A stretch of 48,936 nucleotides of DNA from Nitrosomonas communis (GCF_900114745.1 NZ_FOUB01000028.1:1-48936), one strand, 5' to 3'. Shown: positions 25,941-35,319, counted from the first letter of the stretch. A program made the numbers and translations. The notes: generated by a model not told the origin, from the letters alone.

Positions 25941-27017
25941 ATGAATAATAATTTCCGCTCCACCAGCCTGATAATATTTCCATCAGGTGAGCTTTCTCCA
26001 TATAAAGTAGACCGTAATCTAAATACATGTACCTGTCACAATTTTATTTCTGAAGGTTGGTGTAATCATTTAAAAGCGGTTGGGTGTTACCCCAAAAAGG
26101 CAGTGAAACTATCGGCTAGACCAAACTTCTATCAGGCTCTCTCCGGTTTAGTCAAAGGCATCAGATTGCGAAATTTGGATGAGGGAGCTTATTGGTTAAC
26201 TTACTGTTGGTCTTTTAGACAAAAATTAAATGGTACCCAGTACCGTATTGTCAGGAGATTATTGATTGGATCAGCAGAAGACGGCCACTCAATAGCAGTT
26301 ATGGAGAAATTATCTGACAGTTATGCAAAATTGCTTTCCAAGGATGTGGATTTCTCCAACGTCATGGCTGAATTGATACGAATATGCAAGATCCCCAATT
26401 GGTGGCACCCTGATACTGGAGGCCATGACTATATATACAGTGGGATGTTGGCAACCAGAAAGATACTTTATAATCGCTCAGCTTACACTGTGGATGATTG
26501 CTTATCAGGTCTAGAAAAAGCGGTAGCTAATCAAAACAAAGTAGATGCTCTACGGTGGGTATTACAGAACCAGGAATCTGCTTCTACTATTTTAATTATT
26601 GCGCACAAATTATGTGAATTAGCTATAGCTAATGACTGCCAACCAGCTAGACGCCTGATACAGCACATCTATCTTCGACAAGAAAGATCACTGAAAAATG
26701 ATAATAACTTTCTCTGCCAGGCTGCATGGTTGCTTACTGGAGGTAACTCGCCAGTAATTGATGTAAGCGAAACTATAACCCAAACAGAAGTAAATAATCT
26801 GATCGACAAGATAAATGCTACAGAACCTCATATTATTCCGGGATGGTGCTGTGACGGTGTACATTGTGCAGGCAATGATATTCGCTATGCTGGAATGTGG
26901 GATCGAATGTATGCAGTTTGTAATCAATACAACCACTATGGCAAGGTAAATCCAGATGATCCTTGGCTAGAAAATGAGTTTTATTGCCTGGATGGTCTGG
27001 AAGTTATAGACGTATAA
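25941..27017 (+). CDS. SWIM zinc-finger protein with RarA/MgsA C-terminal-like domain
   Basis: This 358-residue protein starts with a SWIM finger, C30-x-C32-x8-C41-x-H43 (TCTCHNFISEGWCNHLKAVG), a zinc motif for DNA or protein binding. Residues about 65-190 (LSGLVKGIRLRNLDEGAYWL, RRLLIGSAEDGHSIAVMEKL) resemble the helical C-terminal domain of the RarA/MgsA clamp-loader-like ATPases, where ALYWL and RRLL..SAED are conserved. No AAA+ ATPase core, Walker A or Walker B is present. The C-terminus (about 290-358) is rich in Cys, His and Trp and ends in an acidic tail. AAGGAG precedes the ATG. RarA acts at stalled forks, so a DNA-repair or decoy role is possible. The next gene encodes a CHAT protease. 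Confidence 0.65.
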   Translation: MNNNFRSTSLIIFPSGELSPYKVDRNLNTCTCHNFISEGWCNHLKAVGCYPKKAVKLSARPNFYQALSGLVKGIRLRNLDEGAYWLTYCWSFRQKLNGTQYRIVRRLLIGSAEDGHSIAVMEKLSDSYAKLLSKDVDFSNVMAELIRICKIPNWWHPDTGGHDYIYSGMLATRKILYNRSAYTVDDCLSGLEKAVANQNKVDALRWVLQNQESASTILIIAHKLCELAIANDCQPARRLIQHIYLRQERSLKNDNNFLCQAAWLLTGGNSPVIDVSETITQTEVNNLIDKINATEPHIIPGWCCDGVHCAGNDIRYAGMWDRMYAVCNQYNHYGKVNPDDPWLENEFYCLDGLEVIDV

Positions 27018-27078
27018 TGGAGAGCATTTTACCTCTAATATGCAATTCGCTTAAACTTGCTAATTTGATAAGGTCCTG

Positions 27079-27331
27079 TACAATTAATTGCACTAGAGAA
27101 ACTTGCCTCTATAACTCTATAAACAAGGAAGGTACGCAAGTGGGTGAATTGCAGTTAATTGCAAATTAGGAACTGCCATAAAAAATTGGAGATCGGGAAA
27201 AATACCATAACGCTCGTAATTAAGTAATTATTTTATTTATAATAATCAGCTTTCCCGAAAAATTTACTTTCCCATACCTTTTCCTAGATTAAGCAAAATA
27301 TCTGGCTAAAGTCATTTTGCAGTTAATTGCA
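27079..27331. repeat. island palindromes, copies 5, 6 and 7
   Basis: Copy 5 (27079-27092, TACAATTAATTGCA, one mismatch), copy 6 (27150-27163) and copy 7 (27318-27331, both TGCAGTTAATTGCA) lie in the 340-bp spacer between the SWIM and CHAT genes. Copies 6 and 7 share downstream AAATT, TGCC and ATAAA. Copy 7 ends 26 bp before the CHAT start codon. No other gene is in the spacer. Confidence 0.75.
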
Positions 27332-27357
27332 AATTTAGGCATGCCATAAACAATATA

Positions 27358-29211
27358 ATGGGTAATGAGTGCAGTAAATCTTCGCTATCTCCCTATAGCT
27401 TCTATGTGGAGGAGATGGAACGTGCGATCAAAATGTTTGATTCCGGTATCATTACGGAGATTTTTCATCCAATCAACTCATTCTTTCATGGCGCTAGAAC
27501 TGATCGTCCGCAAGTAGAAATTGATACAGGACACATGTGCATTTTTTTTAAGCGAGAAATGCAAGCTGTGATAGAACAGCGTCCGAACCTTTTCATCCAA
27601 TGGGTTGAAGTGATTTACTTCTACTTTTGGAATATGGCCGCATTGCCTGACCTTGCCAATATAATATGGCTGCAACTATGGCTGACCTTGGATATGCTGG
27701 AGCAAAGCGGAGCGGAAACCTTACCCGCAAGAATTCAGATGGCAAGTTGGGCAAACTTTTATGACGATGTGAACAAGCACAAGGCATTGTCACACATTAA
27801 GGCAATGAGTCCATCATCGCAGCTAATGGATTTGCATAGGTCGGCTTTCCTCACAACTGCAATCAACAAAGGTAATGAAGATTATCTATTTCATATCAAC
27901 CACGCCTATTCTTATTCTCATCTCCTTCATCCATTGAATAGGCTGCAGGTAAATATCAGTTATTACATTGAGATTTCCCCTTCACGAGAGCTTCTGCACA
28001 ATATTCTTTCGATCCTAAGCTGGAAAGAGTTATGGGAGTACCGACAAGGCAAAATGGAGTCGTTGAGCTCGCTGTATTGGACAATGATGCAGCGCAATGA
28101 CTACGAAAGCCTGCTTTTTTTTACGCGATGTCTAAAATTACAAATAAATGTCGAAGGATTCGATTGTTCTCATGCCTTCGTGTTCCCGAATGATGAGGCG
28201 CAGTTCTGTGCAATATCAAAGTCTAATCTAGTCATGTTCTCAGACAAAGACAATGGCGAGAGCTACTTTGCGTTAATCAAACTATGCAATCGTCTCAACA
28301 AAGTAGCGATATCGCTAAGAGGCGACTATGAAGTCGATTTTCGAGTAGACACGGAGAGGTTTGGAATACCATCTGTGGGTGAGGACTTCGAGAAGTTAAG
28401 GCAAGCGGTTATCAATCACTATCATTTGGATAATGATTTCTACAGAGAGGTAAGTTTGATTACCCTTCTGCCATCGCACAACCACCCTTTGCAAGGAGCG
28501 ATTTGTTCACTTGGTGTCACGCCTCCCTTGATCTCAGTAAGCCTACAAAACTTAGCGGAGGAGCCAAGCGAAAAATGTTTCATCTTTTTCTTGTCATCTG
28601 AAACTTTCACGCGAGACACCGAGTTGGCATGGATTCACCAAGAGTTCGGTATAGATGCTGAAGTCATCATTGATCCAGCACCTGATCTTTTCGTTGAGTA
28701 TATAAACAACGATATATACACCCACGTTTACATATCGGCGCATGGGATTTACAGCCACTGGAAGAGCGGCGAGGAAAGCATCTATTTCTCGGAAGCTTCT
28801 CAGATCCCTGCTTCTATGTTGAAGATAATCAGGAGGACATCTATTGTTCGACGCACGATTGTGCTCAATATTTGTGACGGCGCAGCATCCTCATTGAGCT
28901 TCAACCACAACAATCATGGCGTCGCAGCCTCGCTCGCGGGAGGGAACCAGGTCGTAATTTCGCATTTGTGGCCGGTGAACCCTTTTTACGCTTGCATTTT
29001 CGGAACACTCGTCTTAAGACAGCTGCGTTATATGTCAGCTGCTGAAGCTGTTCTGTCTATTTATTCATTGCTCAGTCAGAGCAATCAGAATATTGTGCAG
29101 AGTATTGTGGGATGGGGTGATTCCTATAATGAAATTGCAAAAAAGATTAATAATACGAGCTTTGAGATATCCGACTTTAGAAATATCGGTAGTACAGCGA
29201 TCTACGCATAG
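27358..29211 (+). CDS. CHAT-domain (caspase-like) protease
   Basis: This 617-residue protein has a C-terminal CHAT domain (about 400-600) with catalytic His in YISAHGIYSHW (about H462) and catalytic Cys in VLNICDGAASSL (about C506), followed by GVAASLAGGNQVVISHLWPV. CHAT proteases cut partner proteins in several bacterial immunity and cell-death pathways. The N-terminal 380 residues are helical and belong to no family I recognise; no TPR repeats are obvious. The start is uncertain: TATAAT overlaps the first ATG, and ATG 27412 after GGAGGAG is an alternative. It is the only protease-type effector in the island and is preceded by the SWIM protein and three palindromes. Confidence 0.75.
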   Translation: MGNECSKSSLSPYSFYVEEMERAIKMFDSGIITEIFHPINSFFHGARTDRPQVEIDTGHMCIFFKREMQAVIEQRPNLFIQWVEVIYFYFWNMAALPDLANIIWLQLWLTLDMLEQSGAETLPARIQMASWANFYDDVNKHKALSHIKAMSPSSQLMDLHRSAFLTTAINKGNEDYLFHINHAYSYSHLLHPLNRLQVNISYYIEISPSRELLHNILSILSWKELWEYRQGKMESLSSLYWTMMQRNDYESLLFFTRCLKLQINVEGFDCSHAFVFPNDEAQFCAISKSNLVMFSDKDNGESYFALIKLCNRLNKVAISLRGDYEVDFRVDTERFGIPSVGEDFEKLRQAVINHYHLDNDFYREVSLITLLPSHNHPLQGAICSLGVTPPLISVSLQNLAEEPSEKCFIFFLSSETFTRDTELAWIHQEFGIDAEVIIDPAPDLFVEYINNDIYTHVYISAHGIYSHWKSGEESIYFSEASQIPASMLKIIRRTSIVRRTIVLNICDGAASSLSFNHNNHGVAASLAGGNQVVISHLWPVNPFYACIFGTLVLRQLRYMSAAEAVLSIYSLLSQSNQNIVQSIVGWGDSYNEIAKKINNTSFEISDFRNIGSTAIYA

Positions 29212-29263
29212 TTTATTTCAGGAAATGGGGGAAAGTTATTCCGTTTCTATTTCATAAGTGAAT

Positions 29264-29480
29264 TTATAATCCAAGGCCATGCAGCGATGGAATCGACACA
29301 TTCACGATCTTTTTCCATGTCGCGCATGGGGCTGCTTCCAAGTGGTTTTCAAGCGCGCCCAGGCTGTCAAATACACGGTTGTGGAATGATTTCTCCCGTA
29401 GTTCATCCCAAAGATTCTCCACAGGATTGAGCTCCGGTGAGTAGGGTGGCAGCATGAGTAAGCGCAGATTATGTGGAAGC
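29264..29480 (-). pseudogene. IS630 transposase, C-terminal piece
   Basis: This piece reads LPHNLRLLMLPPYSPELNPV then ENLWDELREK, the conserved C-terminal DDE region of IS630 transposases (the Glu of PVE completes the triad). It has no start of its own. Joining it to the 31118 piece through TTAA restores GWHCSHTL-KLPHNLRLLM in frame, so the gene was whole before IS1380 inserted. Confidence 0.85.
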
Positions 29481-29484
29481 TTAA

Positions 29485-31113
29485 CCCCAATATTGCACGA
29501 AGGGAAGTGGCAATTCCTCAATAATTCTTTATAATTCAGTTACCTAGGCTGAATAAAGAAAAGGAATTGCCAGTGACAAAGTGTATCCAAGAATCATTTA
29601 ATTTTCCAGATGTTAAAAAGCGTACTGTTGAAGTAAATTTCGAGGGTGGAGAGATTACTTCAGATGGTGGTGTCATGTTATTGCGCCAGGTGGATAAACG
29701 TATTGGCCTGAGCAAAGCGGTTGCTCAGGTACTGGAAGATATTCGTCGGCAGGCAAGTTGTAAACATGATAATTTGGCGCTATTGCGCCAACGAGTTTAT
29801 GCCTTGGCATGTGGCTATGAAGACCTCAATGATCATCAGCCATTACGCTATGATTTGGCGATTCAATCAGCGGTTGAACGCGCAGAGGTATTGGCAAGCA
29901 GTTCCACCTTGTGCCGCTGGGAGAATCAGGCGAATCGACAAACAGCCTGGCATATTCATCAAGTGATGATAGACCAGTTTATGGCTTCGTTCGAACAGCC
30001 ACCTAAAGAACTGATGCTCGATTTTGATGCCACCGATGATGCGGTCCATGGCAAACAGGAAGGCCGTTTTTTCATGGTTACTATGACCATTACTGTTTTT
30101 TGCCGCTGTATGTGTTCTGCGAAGATCAACTGCTGGTAAGCTACCTGCGGCCAAGCAATATTGATGGGGCAAAACATGCCTGGGCTATTCTGTCACTGCT
30201 GGTAAAACGGTTCAGGCAAAGCTGGCCTGAAGTTCGTATCATTTTTCGAGGTGACAGTGGTTTCTGCCGCCGCAGAATGCTGGCATGGTGTGAGCATCAT
30301 GAGGTGGGCTACATCGTGGGGATCGCCCAGAACAAGCGACTGAATGAGATCACTGCGCAGTGGCAGCAAGCAGCAGAGAAGCAGTATGCCGCATCCGGTG
30401 AGAAAGTACGCTGGTTTAACGAGTTTCAATATGCTGCAAAAAGCTGGCAGCGGCTACGGCGCATCATCGTTAAAATCGAACATACTGAGAAAGGCAATAA
30501 TCCGCGTTATGTGATTACCAATCTGATAGGCAAACCGCAGTTCCTCTATGATAAGCTTTATTGCGCCCGCGGTGAAATGGAAAACCGCATTAAGGAACAA
30601 CAACTTGATCTGTTTGCCGACCGCACCAGTTGCCATCGGTGGTGGTCAAATCAATTTCGTCTACTCCTGTCTTCCCTAGCTTACATCCTGCTGGAAACCA
30701 TCCGGCGCCTTGCCCTGCAAGCCACAGAACTGGCTCAAGCCTATGTGAGCACATTGCGCCTTAAGCTGATCAAAATCGGTGCCGTTATGCTACGCAATAC
30801 CCGCCGTATTCGCTTTTTACTTGCAAGCAGCTGCCCTTATCAGAAACTGTTCTTCCAAGCCGCAGCCAGACTGACTTCTGGATAGCTCATTTCCAGGATT
30901 ATGAACCGCCGTTTACCACATAAAATAGCTATGGGGTGAATGGGCTACGCCTGTCAACAGAGAAAAACCTCTTTTCTGTCATAATTTCCACCAAAATACG
31001 CAGAAAAGCATATTCCATAGCAATAAATTCTGAATAGAAATCCGATTTATCTACTTGAAAAATGAATCTCTGGCAAATTCACTCTTATTTTTGATGCTCG
31101 TGCAATATCCGGG
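29485..31113 (+). mobile_element. IS1380-family insertion sequence with TTAA target duplication
   Basis: The 1629-bp element has terminal inverted repeats CCCCAATATTGCACGA at the left and CCCGGATATTGCACGA (inverted) at the right. It is flanked by TTAA at 29481-29484 and 31114-31117, a 4-bp target duplication. It carries one plus-strand transposase with a frameshift. It sits inside the IS630 transposase gene. Confidence 0.9.
29573..30885 (+). pseudogene. IS1380-family transposase, frameshifted
   Basis: The GTG at 29573 follows AAGGAA. The first frame reads FEGGEITSDGGVMLLRQVDK and LMLDFDATDDAVHGKQEGRF, with catalytic Asp in DFDATDD, then goes off frame. The second frame continues FCEDQLLVSYLRPSNIDGAK, RIIFRGDSGFCRRRMLAWCE (second catalytic Asp in RGDSGF) and the C-terminus ENRIKEQQLDLFADRTSCHR (Glu). 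Adding one T to the T6 run at 30067-30072 joins them as RFFHGYYDHYCFLPLYVFCE. This is a frameshift by deletion in a homopolymer, a -1 slippage site, or a sequencing error. Confidence 0.85.
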
Positions 31114-31117
31114 TTAA

Positions 31118-31957
31118 GGGTGTGACTGCAATGCCATCCTGCCCCATCGAGCGCCAGAACAATTCGGTCATTGGGATGACGCGACGCTACCTCATCCAGA
31201 AATAGCTGCATGCAATCGCTATTAACCTGAGGCAGGATAAGCGTATCCAGTTCACCATCAGCCACAGAGACAGCGGCATAAGCATAGACATATTCCTGAG
31301 TGATGATTGCTTGGCATAGCGGTCGTATCGGCTTGGGACACCAACATCGGCGTGTATCAGAAACACGCCCAAAGCGGGCTTCATCCTGAAACATCAGGCG
31401 CAGCTGTCCTTCTGCTTGCCACGCCTGGTCAATTTCTGTGAGGGTATCTTGAAGTTTTTTTTCCACTCGTCTTGAGCGGGCACGTCTGCTTTGGGATGAC
31501 GCTTGTCAGGAGCTAGCTTGCGCCAGCCATGACGGTGCAGCAGGTTGTAGGTGGCTGCGAGCGATGTCTTGCGCTTTAAGCGGGCATCCAGTGTTTGCTT
31601 GATTTCGCTCACAATCAAAATGCCTCCCGCCGCTGCTTTTTCTATAAAGGGCGCCAGAAAGATAACTTCTTCTTCACGCGAAAGATTCTGGCGTCGTCGC
31701 CCACCACGGGTGGGCCTGGCTGTTTCACGTATGCCGCCATTGCGGATAAGACGCCTTCGAAGCTGGCACGCCCAGCCTATTGAACTACCTATTGCGGTAG
31801 CTGTCTGCTCCATTGATAAGCCAAGTTCCAAAGGTAACACGACAGCCTGCGCCTGTCTTAATTCTTCTATTGTGCTTGCATTAACCAGTAAGTCCTTTGC
31901 TTGTTCCAACACCTCTTTACCACTTGCTACTCGTGCCATCACCATACTTCCTTTCAT
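31118..31957 (-). pseudogene. IS630 transposase, N-terminal piece with an A8 frameshift
   Basis: The N-terminal frame has an HTH region (LGLSMEQTATAIGSSIGWAC), RPTRGGRRRQNLSREEE and a linker HRHGWRKLAPDKRHPKADVP. It shifts at the A8 run (T8 on the plus strand, 31455-31462) into LQDTLTEIDQAWQAEGQLRL, then FQDEARFGRVSDTRRCW (catalytic Asp) and IVLALDGAGWHCSHTL (second Asp). The A8 run needs a -1 shift, either programmed or a lost base. The C-terminus lies beyond the IS1380 insertion. Confidence 0.85.
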
Positions 31958-32200
31958 ATGCCACTTCTATTATTACACTTATGAAATAGAAATGGAATTA
32001 CATCACTCGTAAGTAGCGATAACTCTTACTTATCACTACCTAGAAATCCCATCTTTTTGTCATAAAAAATCAGTTTGATTTCCCGTCTAGCTCGTTCGTA
32101 AGTTGTTGTTTTATTGACAAATTCCATCAAAATGATACAATAAACCATTGAAAAACATAATGTTTTTAATGTGATTGAGTTGTCGCAATAAGGAGGATGA

Positions 32201-33136
32201 ATGGATTATCCAATTGACCAGGCGCAAATACAGAATCCAATGATTTTGAATAATGTAGCAGTGCAGGATTATCTGAATGCCTCCCTTTCGGTTAATACTT
32301 TGCGGGCTTACCATGATGATTTGCAGCACTTTCAAAACTGGGGTGGTACTTTACCTGCTACCCCCGACCAAATAACCTTTTATTTGGCTCATTACGCTCA
32401 AGAGCTTACCATTGCTACCCTAACACGTAGATTGGCCAGCCTTTCCAAAATACACAAAATCAAGCAATGGCCTAATCCAATAAGCACTGAATTGGTGCGT
32501 TCTACCTTTCGTGGGATACGCAACCAGCATGGAGTGAAGCAGCGCCAAGTGGCTCCTGCCATAAAAGAAGATATTGTGGCGATGGCGGCCAATTTGCAAG
32601 GCATTAAGGGTATTCGTGATAAAGCTTTATTGCTGATCGGTTTCGCGGGAGCTTTCCGAAGAAGTGAGTTGGCTAGTTTGCAAGTTTCTGATATTGAATT
32701 TGTGCAGCAAGGTGTACTGATTCATTTACGCCGCAGCAAAACTGATCAAGCGGGGCAAGGCAGGAAAATCGCTATCCCTTATGCACGTGGAATTCTTTGC
32801 CCAGTAATTGCCTTGCGTGAATGGCTGCAGCACTCTGGAATAACTGAAGGCCCAATTTTCCGTAACATTAATCGTCATGGCCAGATCGGGACGCAAATGA
32901 TTTCACCTCAATCGATTGCTTTGGTGATCAAAGAACGCGCGAAAGTAGCAGGACTAGATTTCACGCAATACTCAGGCCACAGCTTGCGGGCGGGATTAGT
33001 CACTTCTGCTGCCCAAGCGGGAGTCAGTAGTTGGAAAATTCGCCAGCAAACTGGCCATAAATCTGATGCGATGCTGCAGCGCTATATTCGAGATGCAAAT
33101 ATTTTTACTGACAATGCGGCAGGAGGAGTTTTATGA
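32201..33136 (+). CDS. second tyrosine recombinase (XerC/phage-integrase type)
   Basis: This 311-residue enzyme lacks the DUF4102 arm domain. The core-binding domain (about 18-110, LSVNTLRAYHDDLQHFQNWG) precedes the catalytic domain: FAGAFRRSELASLQ (Arg), YSGHSLRAGLVTSAAQAG (His-x-x-Arg), RQQTGHKSDAMLQRYIRD (His and nucleophile Tyr). AAGGAGGATGA gives a strong ribosome-binding site. The stop overlaps the radC-like start by 4 bp. It differs from the tRNA-site integrase and may act on another site, perhaps within the island. Confidence 0.92.
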   Translation: MDYPIDQAQIQNPMILNNVAVQDYLNASLSVNTLRAYHDDLQHFQNWGGTLPATPDQITFYLAHYAQELTIATLTRRLASLSKIHKIKQWPNPISTELVRSTFRGIRNQHGVKQRQVAPAIKEDIVAMAANLQGIKGIRDKALLLIGFAGAFRRSELASLQVSDIEFVQQGVLIHLRRSKTDQAGQGRKIAIPYARGILCPVIALREWLQHSGITEGPIFRNINRHGQIGTQMISPQSIALVIKERAKVAGLDFTQYSGHSLRAGLVTSAAQAGVSSWKIRQQTGHKSDAMLQRYIRDANIFTDNAAGGVL

Positions 33137-33711
33137 AAATATCCATGCATTATGAGAGCTTATCCAATGCAGAATTGCTTGCCAAACTTATCGGTATACG
33201 TGAATCACGTCTGCTTTATCGAGGCTCGCTTCAGCCATTATTCGCAACTTCCCCAGAAAAGGGTATCCCTCATGAAAAATGTGCAGTTGCTAAAGAATTA
33301 GTGCGAAGGTTTCTGGAAGAAGAATTGCAACAGAGAGATGTACTAGATTCACCCGATGCAGTGCGGGATTATCTCAAGCTAACCCTGAACCAGCATGAGC
33401 ATGAGGTTTTTGTAGTCATCTTTCTTGATGCACGGAATCGGGTCATTGCTGTAGAAAAAATGTTTCGCGGGACGTTGACCCAAGCCAGCGTATACCCGCG
33501 CGAAGTAGTAAAAGCTGCACTCAAACATAACGCTGCAGCAGTGATATTGGCACACAATCATCCAAGCGGGGTGGCAGAACCAAGCAGGGCAGACCAAATG
33601 CTGACTGACACTCTGAAGCAGTCATTGTCCTTGGTTGATGTAAAAGTGCTCGATCATTTCATCATTGCCGGAACTCAAACAGCAAGTTTAGCTGAGCAAG
33701 GTTTTATTTGA
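33133..33711 (+). CDS. RadC-family (JAB/MPN domain) protein
   Basis: This 192-residue protein has a helical N-terminus and a JAB domain with VFVVIFLDARNRVIAVEKMF, GTLTQASVYPREVVKAAL and the metal motif ILAHNHPSGVAEPSRADQML (His-x-His and Asp). RadC proteins are common in mobile elements; the original DNA-repair role is doubtful and a nuclease or peptidase role is debated. The start overlaps the recombinase stop (ATGA), so both are translated from one mRNA. Confidence 0.9.
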   Translation: MKISMHYESLSNAELLAKLIGIRESRLLYRGSLQPLFATSPEKGIPHEKCAVAKELVRRFLEEELQQRDVLDSPDAVRDYLKLTLNQHEHEVFVVIFLDARNRVIAVEKMFRGTLTQASVYPREVVKAALKHNAAAVILAHNHPSGVAEPSRADQMLTDTLKQSLSLVDVKVLDHFIIAGTQTASLAEQGFI

Positions 33712-33719
33712 TTTTCCAG

Positions 33720-33770
33720 TGCAATTAATTGCACTGGGTGTGGATAACTTTTCTAGTGCAATTAATTGCA
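33720..33770. repeat. island palindromes, copies 8 and 9
   Basis: Two TGCAATTAATTGCA sites (33720-33733 and 33757-33770) lie 37 bp apart centre to centre. CCAG/CTGG flanks extend the first to a perfect 22-bp palindrome; the second has CTAG/CTGG flanks. They lie just after the radC-like stop and before the HNH gene. Confidence 0.8.
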
Positions 33771-33790
33771 CTGGAAAATCTGATCACGGC

Positions 33791-34318
33791 ATGGATTCAT
33801 CTATGAGAACTGAAAAGAATATTGAACCGCGCAGAGGAAGTTGGTATAACGGCTACAGCCCTGCGGAACGTGATAAAAAATCCAGAGAACTTAAGCGCCT
33901 GATTGCCAAAGGTGTGTTGTTACCTGCATCCGGCCCGTGTGCGTTATGTGGTGATCCCGATAATGTTCCAGTCGAATATCACGATGAGGATTATGGGGAA
34001 CCTTTTAGTTGGGAAGCCCCTGTATTACTTTGTCTCTGCAGAAATTGTCACAGAGATAAATTACATAAACGATTTTGGAGGCATTCGGCTTGGTTTGCAT
34101 TTATTGCCCATATCCGACGCGGGGGTTATGCCCGTGACCTGAAAAACAGAAGTATTAAAAATGAAGTTAAAGCATATCAAGTTGCGCTTGAACGTGGTGA
34201 ACTAATCACACTAAAAAAATTACGGCCTTACAAAAGAAAAATCGGTGAAGAATGGTTTGCCAACCTACGGATGGATGCGGAAAGTTTGTGTGACCCCTCG
34301 GCACGTCCACGTCCTTAA
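33791..34318 (+). CDS. HNH-like zinc-binding protein
   Basis: The product has a basic helix (SPAERDKKSRELKRLIAKGV), then GPCALCGDPDNVPVEYHDED and LCLCRNCHRDKLHKRF. The pattern CxxC...EYHDED...CxxCHxxxLH matches a His-Asn-His-like nuclease fold with two zinc-binding CxxC pairs. The C-terminus is Arg/Lys-rich. An open frame reaches back to 33719 through the palindromes; ATG 33791 or 33803 (MRTEKNIEPRRG) is more likely. Nuclease activity is inferred from the pattern only. Confidence 0.6.
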   Translation: MDSSMRTEKNIEPRRGSWYNGYSPAERDKKSRELKRLIAKGVLLPASGPCALCGDPDNVPVEYHDEDYGEPFSWEAPVLLCLCRNCHRDKLHKRFWRHSAWFAFIAHIRRGGYARDLKNRSIKNEVKAYQVALERGELITLKKLRPYKRKIGEEWFANLRMDAESLCDPSARPRP

Positions 34319-34425
34319 CTTTCTTAAAAAATAGACCTTAATATGGCAATTTGCTCGATAAGAAATGCAAGTTATTATTCGATAATTCCTAATTTTGAGA
34401 TACGCATGATATCCAAAACAAAATC

Positions 34426-35319
34426 ATGAGGACACAATTTTACGACATCATTGGCGATATCCATGGGCATGCGGATGCACTGGATGCTTTGCTGCAAAAG
34501 CTGGGCTATGTGTTTCGCGAGGGTGTCTATCAGCATAATCAGCATAAAGTCATTTTTTTGGGCGATTTTATTGATCGAGGCCCACAGCAGAGAGAAGTCA
34601 TCCAACTTGTAAAACCAATGATTGAGCAAGGCTATGCGCTCAGTGTAATGGGTAATCACGAATTCAACGCAATCTGTTATGCCACTTTGGGCCAGGATGG
34701 TAAGCCATTGCGAGCACATGATGCTAAAAACAACAAGCAGCATGAAGCATTCCTAGCAGCATACCCTGACATAGATGAACGCCTGCAGATCATCAATTGG
34801 TTCAAAACCCTGCCTGTCTATATTGATACAGGTGGTATTCGCGTGATTCACGCCTCGTGGAATGAAAAAGCTTTGCATGAGATATCTACCCTACTCGATG
34901 TAAAACAATGCTTGATAGGCAATGTCTATGAAAAGTGCAGTGAGAAAGATTCTGCGCCCTATCGTGCCATCGAAACATTACTGAAAGGCCCCGAAGTAGT
35001 ATTGCCTGATGGCGTCACATTCACGGATAAGGATGGCCACATCCGAAGCGTTGCTAGGATTAAATGGTGGACACCAGCCCACCATGAATTAAAAGAGCGA
35101 TTACATCTTGGTGCAGAGCTAACGAGTGACCACAAGCTTGCGGATATGACATTAGACAGCGGGCATAATTATCCGCAGACAAATAAACCCGCTTTTATCG
35201 GGCATTATTGGATGAATGAGGAAATCCCAAAACCTTTATCGCATAACTGCGCATGTCTTGATTACAGTATTGCCAAGGGAGGTAAACTGGTTGCCTACAA
35301 GTGGAGAGGGGAAAAGTAG
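34426..35319 (+). CDS. calcineurin-like metallophosphoesterase
   Basis: This 297-residue protein has the phosphoesterase motifs DIIGDIHGHADAL (D-x-H), VIFLGDFIDRGPQQREV (GDxxDRG) and LSVMGNHEFNAI (GNHE), then VIHASWNEKAL and a late PAFIGHYWMNEEIP. These bind two metals in serine/threonine phosphatase-like enzymes and diadenosine tetraphosphatases. The substrate is unknown. It is a single gene in the island, between the HNH-like gene and the type I operon. The ribosome-binding site is weak. Confidence 0.85.
   Translation: MRTQFYDIIGDIHGHADALDALLQKLGYVFREGVYQHNQHKVIFLGDFIDRGPQQREVIQLVKPMIEQGYALSVMGNHEFNAICYATLGQDGKPLRAHDAKNNKQHEAFLAAYPDIDERLQIINWFKTLPVYIDTGGIRVIHASWNEKALHEISTLLDVKQCLIGNVYEKCSEKDSAPYRAIETLLKGPEVVLPDGVTFTDKDGHIRSVARIKWWTPAHHELKERLHLGAELTSDHKLADMTLDSGHNYPQTNKPAFIGHYWMNEEIPKPLSHNCACLDYSIAKGGKLVAYKWRGEK

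Larger units (their letters stand above)
29239..31997 (-). mobile_element. IS630-family element interrupted by an IS1380-family element
   Basis: Inverted ends TTCCGTTTCTATTTCATAAG (29239) and, at the right, the complement of TTCCATTTCTATTTCATAAG (to 31997) match over 22 bp with one difference. Inside is a minus-strand transposase in two pieces (31957-31118 and 29480-29264). The segment between them is an IS1380 element. TA flanks the left end and lies one base off at the right, fitting the TA target of this family only loosely. Confidence 0.85.

Noticed and set aside
31551..32012. 153-codon plus-strand frame
   Set aside because: It is antisense to the IS630 transposase and runs through its terminal repeat.
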